Source: Tetrapyrgos nigripes (lineage: Eukaryota; Basidiomycota; Agaricomycetes; Agaricales; Campanellaceae). Taken from it: 64,000 nt of DNA. The notes below the pieces were generated by a model. It searched no databases and was not told the origin of the DNA. It saw only the letters and a program-made list of their open reading frames with translations. Location: NCBI GenBank assembly GCA_013368315.1, contig JAACJM010000315.1, forward strand, positions 1 to 64,000, given 5' to 3'. Shown here one piece after another: positions 55,926 to 64,000 of the stretch. Every line of letters starts with the position of its first letter. The first letter of the stretch is position 1. Both the position numbers and the translations under genes were made by a program.

Positions 55926-58900
55926 TTAGAGTGTACGTCTTCTTGTACAAGGAATATACCACTTTGTACCCGGCTTTTTGGCCTCAGAGGTCTTAGATAC
56001 ACTATAAGACTGTACTTGATTTTGCCAGGCGTCGTTTGTGTAGATGAAGCCGTCTATAATTCGCAACGAGGCAACGAGGGGGGAAAAGGTGATTCGTCAG
56101 TGTCGTGTCGGCAACCAAAACAGAGATTAAATGACGAAATGACATAGATGGTGAATTGGAAGAAACAGTAAAGAGTCAGTTAAAAGATTCAGACAATCAA
56201 AGGCAATAAAAATAGAATTTTGTCAACGCAACGTGCACAACATGGCAAGTAAAAAAGTGCCATCGTATCAGCTGGCAGCAGAGATAAATGAAAGGAACGA
56301 AGCCCGAGCCCGAAAACGAAAACGCCGAAATAGACGAACCAGAAAACACAAAAAAATCAAGAAAAAGATTAAGAATCAAACCCACCTTCATCACCACCAC
56401 ACATCCATCCTTGGTCTTCGTCTTCATCGTTAACCCCACCAACACCACTTCCCCCCCTTCCCCAAAACGAAAAACCAACATCAACAGATACCCCAAATAC
56501 GATGGAGAAGGATATTTCTAATTTATGTTGATGTTCTTGTTGTTCCCATTGTTCTTGTCCTTCTTGTCTATCTTCCTGGCCTTGTCGGGATTGACGGGTC
56601 TGGCGGGCCTGGTAGATCTGACCCCGTCTGGGTTCAATCGGTCCAATCGGTCTAGTACGTTTCCGTACTCCAGCTTTGAACGTTATATCGAGCCATCTCC
56701 CAGACTTCCCATTCCCAAATTCATCATCTTCATCCCCCCCATCTTCCCCCCCATCGTCGTCGTCATCAGCATCTTCATCCCCTTCACTGTCACCGTCCCC
56801 ATGCTCAGCATCGGTTGACAAAGGCGAAGCCACTTTATCCTCTTTAAATGTAGACGTAGCCCCCGCCCCAGCCCCAGCATCATAATCAACTCTCCAATCT
56901 TCCGTTTCTATGAATTTCCATCCTGGAGCGAGGGAGAAGGTTAGGTTGCTGCTATGCGAATGATGAGGATTGAGGTGTGAGTTGCGGCCATGGGCGGATG
57001 TGCGATGTGAGTTGTGGGCGGATGGGGGACGATGTGCGATGCGCGTTTGGAAAGAGTACGTTTATTGTGCGTTCGTTATGTGTTGGGGATGACGTGAACA
57101 ACGTGTCACGTTAAGTTTTGAGTAAGACCAGACGAGACACAAGACACGACACGACAGAGGCTAAAGGGCCGAGGGAAAGGAAAAAGAGTAGAGTTGGTCT
57201 TGGTCAGTACGTGTGTATTGTCACTTTAAGAAAATCAAAAAACGAAATCGAGAAAACCCAAAACGAACTCAAACTCGAAAAAAAAAAAAGAACGAACGAA
57301 CGAAACCCAAAAAAAAACCAAAAGAAAAAAACCCACCTAATCATCCCCGGCCCCAACGCCGCTGGTCCTGGTCCTGATCCTGCTTCATACCTACTTCCAC
57401 CACCACTGTCTTCCTTTACTTCATCGTCATCTCCATGTGCTCCAGACATCGTCGACATCGTCCTTGTCCTTCCATTCCCACTCGTACCCGTACTCATACT
57501 AGTACTCGTATTCCCCGACCCACTCCCCGAAGCAAACCCAACCCCCAACAGATTAATCCCCCCAAACCCATCTCTTCCCCTCGTCCAAGGTGCTCTTTCA
57601 GTTCCGAGATTCGATTTGCTAAAGCCTTTTTTAAAGGTTTGAATGGCTTGGGTTATTTCTGGGGATATGCAGTTTATGTGGTTGGCCGAAGACGAAGAAG
57701 ACAGGACGGGGTTTATGTGAGAAGAAGACGAAGAAGGAAAAGTGCGTTTAGGTGATAACATTGATAACGATGGACGTTTCTGGTTCTGGTTCTCCTTGTA
57801 CTCTTTCTGTTCACGTTCTCGTTTTTCCAACGTCGTCTCTACATCCCCAACACCCCCCATACCCCCCTCCTCAACCAAATCCCCCATCGCACTAGCCGGC
57901 AACGGGGGTATAAGCGCAAAGGGGGGTAATGGTGCTAGAGTATTTAATAAAGCGTTGCGTGTCTGAGTGGGGTGTGTGTTGGTATTGGTGTTAGTATTGG
58001 ATTTAGCCGCTTTCTTGGCTTTCTTGACGGTTGGAGAAGTAGACGGCGATGACGAAAAAGCCAACGACTCTGAGAGTTTCCGTCCGATTCACGATGCTGA
58101 TGTAGAAAGGGGTACCAATGGCAGCGAAGTCGACGTGTCGTGAACCGCAGCCGCAACCACACTAGCAAACCTCGCCGCCGTTTGCGAATCACACTTCTCA
58201 TTCTCCCACAACTCGACCTCTCATAACTCTGCACTCCAAATTCGATCTGTTAACGAATTCGTTGAGAGAGCGAGGGTGGTGAGGGATTTGAGGCGATTTA
58301 TCAACGCCGGTCCCAAAGACTGCGACATGTGGGAACCCGGTAAAGATACGTTGACTGTGATGAAAGGTCTTGGGTAGAATCTGAAGGATATTCGGGTAAT
58401 AGGAACTTTGGGGACGGATTGAGGGAAGAAAGACCTCGGGGTCAGAGGTACGGGTCCAAGAGGAAGTGAACGATTTGGGAAGAAGAACGCAAGAGGACGG
58501 AGAATTGGGAGGGTTAGTATGGGTGTTGGTGAGGGGGACCATGTCCAGAGATAATTGGGACGAAGGCTGGAAGCGACGTAATGGTGAAGTTGAAGGAATA
58601 GTAAGGGTTCGATGATAATACGGGTAATGCAACCGCAAAAAAGGCGATTAACCGGGTTGGTATGAACGGAGAGAGGAATAGGATTGAAGGTATGAGGAGA
58701 GCTAAGATCGTGAGGACTGTTGTGGATGCAGGAGAGAATAGAGAGAGTTGGGATAGTATGGGTGTAATAGATGCATGAGTATCAGCATGTAACCCCATGA
58801 GATTCTGTATAGCTTGAAGGTTTCCTTGATAGTCTACACTATCTTCTACGGGTGGAGGAGAGGCATCTTGAGTGGTAACGACACCGCTGGGGGTGGTAGA

Positions 58901-59330
58901 CGACGTCGGGGAATGTGGGCGGTAGAAAGCATAATGCACGCCAGTATCACCAATGGCAGAATAAACAAGACCTGTGGAAAGGTGCATATGAACGCATAGA
59001 GCAGCGCAGTAGTCATGTCATCAACTCTTCTGCTGTGTCTTGGAACCAAAACAACCCCCCTACGCGTTCTACGAAGCGCTTAAAGTTGATAGTAGTAATC
59101 TGGATGGAAAGAGGGTCCTTGTTGGATAACAAGAGTACTTTGGTGCGTTTGCGACGAGCGTCGTAGCCTGCATCTTCAGATGGGACGGACGAAGATAAGA
59201 GGAGTTGGGGAAGAACGGCAAAGGAAGTTGGGAGTTATTAGAGTGGATTCGACGGTAAATACGTTCGTTGTCTCTTTGTGTCTTGTCTTGTTGCAGTCGA
59301 TGGTATTCGTACATACGAAAGGGTCGCCAT
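55926..59330 (-). pseudogene. Dysferlin-domain peroxin-like gene, copy B, altered at both ends
   Basis: Homologue of copy A. It keeps the conserved frame LLLSNKDPLSIQITTINFKRF that copy A has lost, and the rest of the membrane region (FWFQDTAEELMT; NLQAIQNLMGLHADTHASIT). DysFC-like parts are LAPGWKFIETEDWRVDYDAG and WLDITFKAGVRKRTRPIGP. Near the start, 20 extra bp after ATGGC (relative to copy A) put the ATG at 59330 out of frame with TIDCNKTRHKETTN; about 25 bp near 59180 are also present here only. The last exon diverges from copy A after FIYTNDAWQN, where the duplication breakpoint lies, and ends KWYIPCTRRRTL. It may be a working gene with a different start, or a decaying copy. Confidence 0.6.
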
Positions 59331-62300
59331 GATTAGTTAATACGCGTTTCTTCGACGCGTCCAATTCTTCTGTTCAGGTTGCTCCAAACCGTGCTATGTG
59401 CATTGAGCAAAGTTGTCCGAAGACAAGAGCCCTTTCCTTGACTCAATCATGGCTGCAGTCCACTGCAACCAAGCAACTCCTTCTTTGAACGTGTATCTTG
59501 AATCTGCGTAGCAGTCACACTCTTTGCATGATCACATTAGCGCTCTGTTACAGCCTCTGGATCCCTTTTTAGCCAATCAGCCCTAGGCGTGACTTCATCT
59601 ATCTTCTTCTGGACTTTGGTGATAGCTGTCGCCGGCAAACCGAGAGTCGATATCGATGACAGACAGCTCTAGTGAAGTGTGGCGAGGAGCTCACTCGGCT
59701 AGGCAACCACAATCGCGTCGTAGAGGTCCAGAAGAAAATTGGGATCACAGCAGAACTGGAAGACAAGTTGGGCCACGTCAACTGGAGAGTGCCAACCAAG
59801 GCCTAACTACTGCAGCTCTCTTTCCTAATTCGCACCACCACTCGTTCTCCCACTCTTCCTTCAATGTTGTTGGACGCGATCAAATCAACACCTTTGTTGA
59901 AGATTCAGAAGCCGGCAAGTCATTACTTCTTCTCTAAAGCATACATCCTCATTTTGTGGTTCTTCTTTTAGGTTTAAAGCTCTTATACCAGACTATCGCT
60001 CACGTTGGCGCGTTCCATGATTCCGAAACTCGTTATCCACCTCCCAAATGCCATCCCGAAACGCGAACAGCCGTCTTATCGGATATCTCTTCTTGGATAA
60101 GGGGTGCGCGGGCGGGGACCCGGGTTCGTTGTCGAGCAGGTGCACGAAGAGGTGCAGAGGCAGAGACCCCAGTTCATTGGCTATATGGTCCAGCAGGTGC
60201 AGGAAAGTCTGCCATTGCTCAGACTTTGGCAGAGAGTTTTGCCTGTACAGAGGAAGGCAATCATTTGGCAGCCAGCTTCTTTTTCTCTCGCTCAGACCCC
60301 TCCAGAAATAATCCAAAGTCTCTGATTCTGATCATTTCGTACTGTTTCGCCATCTGGTGCGGAAACTCCCAGCTGCGAGCTGCTATCGATTCTGCTGTCA
60401 AAACACGACCTACCATCCTTAAATCCGCCATCGAAAAGCAGTTCCAACAACTCGTTATCGAACCCTTCAAAGCAATTCCAAAGGAAAGCTGGGAGACATT
60501 GCCAAGGGTTGTGATCATAGATGGTCTTGATGAATGCTTGGGTAGCGATTCGCAACGGAGAGTCCTGACCACGCTCTTTGGCGACGAGGAACTGAGGAAC
60601 AAGACGCCTCTTCGTTTCCTGATTGCCAGCCGGCCAGAACCAGGGATTCGAGACTTCTTCGGTCAACACTGTGGTATCACGACTCGTACGGAGCTCAGTG
60701 ATGATTACTCCACTTCACGGGACATCGAGGTCTATCTTCGTGATGGTTTCAAAGCCATTGTGGAGAAATCTCACTCCGACGTAATGGCTCATATTGCTCT
60801 TCCTTGGCCTCCAATTGGTGTTATTGATGACCTCGTCCAGCGGGCTTCAGGCCAGTTTATTTACGCCTCAACAGTCCTGAAATATGTTGGGGACGAGTAC
60901 TCCCTTCCTGTAGAGCGACTGGAGTTGGTGCTTGGTTTGCCTTTGGGTGATCCTGATGCCTTCTCTGAGCTTGATGTCCTCTATCAGCAAATAATATCGT
61001 CCAATCATAACAAGGCCAGGGTCATACAAATCCTAGGGACAATACTTGTAATCAAGGATATCCGTTCAGAGCGATGGAGGGAATTGGAGCTTATTAATTG
61101 GTGGAATTTCATCGATGACCGGAAGGTGATTGACATAGTGGAACAGCTGCTTTCGCTGCCCACCGGAACAGTCACGGTATCCCTGCGAGGAATGCACTCG
61201 GTCTTGCAGATTGACAGCAGAATTGTCAAGTTCCGCCATAAATCATTTCCGGATTTTTTGTTCGATGCACGTCGTTCAGGTGAATATTTCATCGATAAAG
61301 CACTATTTCACGAGAAATTGGCACGGGTCTGTATGAAGATAACCAACGATTCGTCTCCCTCGTAGGTATCATTCCTAGGAACCGGCGGCAGTCGCTTTCA
61401 CTGATATTTTCGCACACTTTACAGATTGCGAAACTATGCCATGTTTAATTGCCTGAAGCACATACATCTTGCGAAAAGTACGACTGATCTAGTCACCGAG
61501 CTGCGGTGCTTCAATTTCTGCGACGCGATTGAATTGTATTTGAGAAAATGGTTTTTGGAATACTGGTTTCAACCCACACCCCGCTATGTCTCCCAGTCTA
61601 TTTCAGTTCTCCAGAAGTATGCCAAAGTGAGTCAGGGCAAACTTGCCTTTTCCCAAAGCTAATGGAGCTATTTCAGGTTTTAGAATCACATCAGATCAAG
61701 ACCTTGTCAGATTCTCTTCAACTCGGTATCTATGTCACTGGCGTGGATAGAAGAGAATTATCCAAGAAATTTTTGTCAGACCTTGAATTACTATTTGCTC
61801 TCGCAATGGATTGCCATTATGCACCTCTCGGTGCAATTTTTCCTGGTGACACTCCCAGGAACATTGATGTCCTAACCGGTCTTAGCTGCACCATCTCTTT
61901 CCTGTCCATGAAGAAGATTTTCCTATGTCTTGATCCTCGCCTCCATTCACATTCCCATTCCACAGCTTCAAGTTCTTCCAACCCCGTATGGCATTTCATT
62001 GATTTCAAGAGAGGACGCAGCAGACTAGCCAAACATTGCCTGAGGACTATCAGATTTGATTCCTGCATCAAAGATATTACACGTTGGAAACAGTCCCTCA
62101 TCTTCACATGGGGTTACGTCTATGCTCAGTCAAGAATGTCTGAACTACTTTACTACTCTCCTCTTGACATGGAACTTCAACACAAGCTGAAAAAGACAAT
62201 CCCATATTTAAATGGAACGAAAGAGTTGCATAAGGTCCTTCTTTGGCTGCAAGTAAGTACCGCAGTGCTCTATCTATATGCTATGTAGGTCACCTGGCTA

Positions 62301-62442
62301 ATATAACGAGTATAGGACTTTCCAGATGACCAGAGGGACATCCCAATGGAAGTCACAATTCGGTGGTGTTCCAAGCAGTCTCATGAACTTAGTGATGCGA
62401 ACTTGGCTTTCTACCTCTGGGGCAATTTCCAGCGCTGCATCC
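56018..62442 (+). repeat. Segmental duplication, copy B (dysferlin gene plus NACHT gene)
   Basis: Partner of 42163-48502, offset 13.86 kb at the left border and about 14.0 kb at the NACHT gene. Similarity runs through both genes and the shared promoter gap. The right end is cut by the Copia LTR at 62443. Confidence 0.9.
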
Positions 62443-62447
62443 TGTAG
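59656..62447 (+). CDS. NACHT P-loop NTPase (NLR-like), copy B, 3' end disrupted by LTR
   Basis: Paralogue of the gene at 45649. Exon 1 ends NVVGRDQINTFVEDSE and uses the same GC donor (GCAAGT, about 59916). The first Walker A repeat has decayed to RCRAGARRGAEAETP; the second is intact (HWLYGPAGAGKSAIAQTLA). Between P-loop and beta-2 it reads ESFACTEEGNHLAAS where copy A has EREQRNHLAAS. Walker B is VVIIDGLDECLGSD. Downstream helical exons match copy A (LRNYAMFNCLKHIHLAKSTT; KELHKVLLWLQ). The last exon reads LAFYLWGNFQRCIL and then a TAG that lies inside the Copia LTR starting at 62443. The original C-terminus is therefore lost. Confidence 0.85.
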
Positions 62448-62743
62448 GACCTGATCTCTTCCGTATCTATACGAACAGATACAGCTCAGCGAGAAGGAAG
62501 AGTCAACGCTTAATATATTCATACCTATACAAACAGATACAGCTATAGGTATACATGAGCAATAGAAATACTTGTGAGACATAAGTACTAACCTCAGTGA
62601 GAAGGAAGAGTCACGCTGAGGTTACTGTGGCTATGATTCGATATATATAGTACGGAGACAAATAAGTAAACCAAGTGACCATAAGATCCGGGTTGCCACA
62701 TGAGGGAACGAAAAAGGAAAGAAATGAAATACCAAATCCTACA
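62443..62743 (-). repeat. 3' LTR of Copia element 2
   Basis: 301 bp, bounded by perfect 7-bp inverted ends TGTAGGA/TCCTACA. In the element's sense a purine tract (GAAGGGGAG) directly precedes it (62744-62752). It includes a short internal repeat with ACTCTTCCTTCTC twice. Confidence 0.85.
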
Positions 62744-62750
62744 CTCCCCT

Positions 62751-64000
62751 TCAAGCTGGAACGAGTCCAAGTCCCATAGCCAGATGCTTCGCCTTGATAC
62801 TAGGCAAAGCCTTTGTCAAAGTGTCTGCCACCATGTCCTCCATAGGACAATATACTAACTTCATCTGCCCCTCGTCAACTACGAATTGAATAAAGTGATA
62901 GTGAATATCGATGTGCTTCGTGCGGCCGTGGTAACGATGATCCCGAGCTAGAGCTATTGCTGCCTGGTTGTCCGAGTGGAGATTTGTGGGTCCAGGAATA
63001 GCATCAGGAAAGGAGGGTTGAAATACTTGTTTGATGAAGGAGCGCAACCAAAGACCCTCTTTGGCTGCCTCCATAGCTGCTATGTACTCCGATTCGCAAG
63101 TCGAGAGAGAAATAAGAGATTGTGAGCGCGATGACCAAGTCACTGTGCCACCATCAACAACGAAAATGTACCCAGTGACCACTCTTCAGTCATCATTCAT
63201 GTTTCCATCTGTGTCCACAAATCCAACAGCGCCACTCGCCGCCACACCATATGTTAGGGATAAATCCTTCGTCCCTAACAAGTAACATACAACTTTTTTC
63301 GCAGCCTTCCAATGAGCCATACCTGGATTATTCAAAAACTGAGCGAGAGAGTGGACTGCAAATGCAATATCGACTCGAGTACTCACTGCAGCATACATTA
63401 ACTTGCCCACAATGGATCGGTAGGGGTATGTTTCGACGTCGAGAACTTCGGAAGGGGATTGGGGAGATTGAGATGACATGAGGCGATTGTGAATATCCAT
63501 AGGGACGGAGGATGGCTTTGCGTTCTCGAGACCAAATTCCCGAGCTACTGACTCGATATAAGCACATTGAGAAAGAGCAATTGTACCGTTTTTTCTGTCC
63601 CTAATGACCTGGATACCAAGTATCCAATGCAATTCTCCCATATCTGTTATGGTGAAACACTCGCGGAGTTTCGACTTGACGTAGTCAATCAGCTCGATAG
63701 AGGAGGTAAGTATGGTAAGATCATCCACAGACGCCACGATCACAATAATTCCATTCTCCAAATGCTTGAAGAACACAGCGTGATCAACCTTGCACCTTTC
63801 CATATCCATCAACTCCTTTAAAGTTCTTTCAAACTTTAGGTACCAATACCTTCCACTCTGCTTCAAACCATAGATCGGCTTCTTGAGCTTGAGAACGGTT
63901 TTCGATGGAGAGTTGAGTGGGTAACTGGGTGGATGCTTCATGTAAATAACTTCGTTTTCGATCAATTCGCCATTGAGATAAGCACCCTTGACATCAACTT
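62751..64000 (-). pseudogene. Copia pol gene (reverse transcriptase and RNase H), one premature stop, partial
   Basis: Readable from the right edge: VDVKGAYLNGELIENEVIYM, KKPIYGLKQSGRYWYLKFER, catalytic VASVDDLTIL (YVDD box variant), GELHWILGIQVIRDRKNG, then a TGA at 63186-63188 in DGNMNDD*RVVTGYIF, where Arg is usual. RNase H follows in the same frame (TWSSRSQSLISLSTCESEYI; HSDNQAAIALARDHRYHGRT) and ends GLGLVPA. One CGA-to-TGA change would explain the stop. The gag, protease and integrase parts are outside the window. Confidence 0.88.

Larger units (their letters stand above)
62443..64000 (-). mobile_element. Second Copia LTR retrotransposon, 3' part, continues past window
   Basis: On the minus strand. 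Its 3' LTR is 62443-62743 and its pol gene runs leftward from the right edge. It belongs to a different lineage from element 1: LTR sequence and pol sequence are clearly distinct. The possible target duplication next to the LTR is CATCC (62438-62442); the other side is outside the window. Confidence 0.9.

Overview
The window is nuclear DNA of a mushroom-forming basidiomycete (Agaricomycetes). The signs are many short GT-AG introns (about 40-60 bp), a DUF6533 membrane-protein family, NACHT proteins of the agaricomycete type (an N-terminal 'VVGRDQI' stretch, then a P-loop), a dysferlin-domain peroxin family, and Copia, Harbinger and pogo-type transposons. No rRNA, tRNA or CRISPR array was seen.

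Left third (1-22 kb): ordinary single-copy genes, tightly packed. In order: a PAP2 lipid phosphatase (-, cut by the left edge), an ACOT9-like acyl-CoA thioesterase (-), an NCS1 nucleobase/vitamin transporter (+), a tuberin/TSC2 Rap-GAP of TOR signalling (+, starting 89 bp after the transporter), two tail-to-tail paralogues of an unnamed multi-pass membrane family, an OTUB-type deubiquitinase (-), and an MFS drug-transporter-like gene (-) broken by two stops and a frameshift.

Middle (22.5-41 kb): a complete, young Copia element (identical 236-bp LTRs, 5-bp target duplication, uninterrupted 1488-codon gag-pol). It is followed by about 2.5 kb with no recognisable gene, then a complete two-gene PIF/Harbinger transposon (43-bp inverted repeats, TTA target duplication). 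This lies in what looks like the last intron of a decayed third copy of the dysferlin-domain gene. Next are two DUF6533 genes in a direct duplication.

Right third (42-64 kb): a 6.3-kb segment holding a dysferlin-domain peroxin-like gene (-) and a NACHT P-loop NTPase gene (+), arranged divergently, occurs twice in direct orientation (42163-48502 and 56018-62442). Between the copies is a 6.2-kb palindrome made of two nearly identical pogo-type elements in opposite orientation around a 372-bp spacer. The 3' end of each NACHT gene is replaced by a different transposon: the first pogo element in copy A, and the LTR of a second, damaged Copia element in copy B. That Copia element runs off the right edge.

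The most unusual parts are the palindrome, the twice-truncated NACHT pair, and the three differently broken dysferlin-domain copies. Exon boundaries were worked out by eye from splice signals and reading frame. Where they did not resolve cleanly this is stated.
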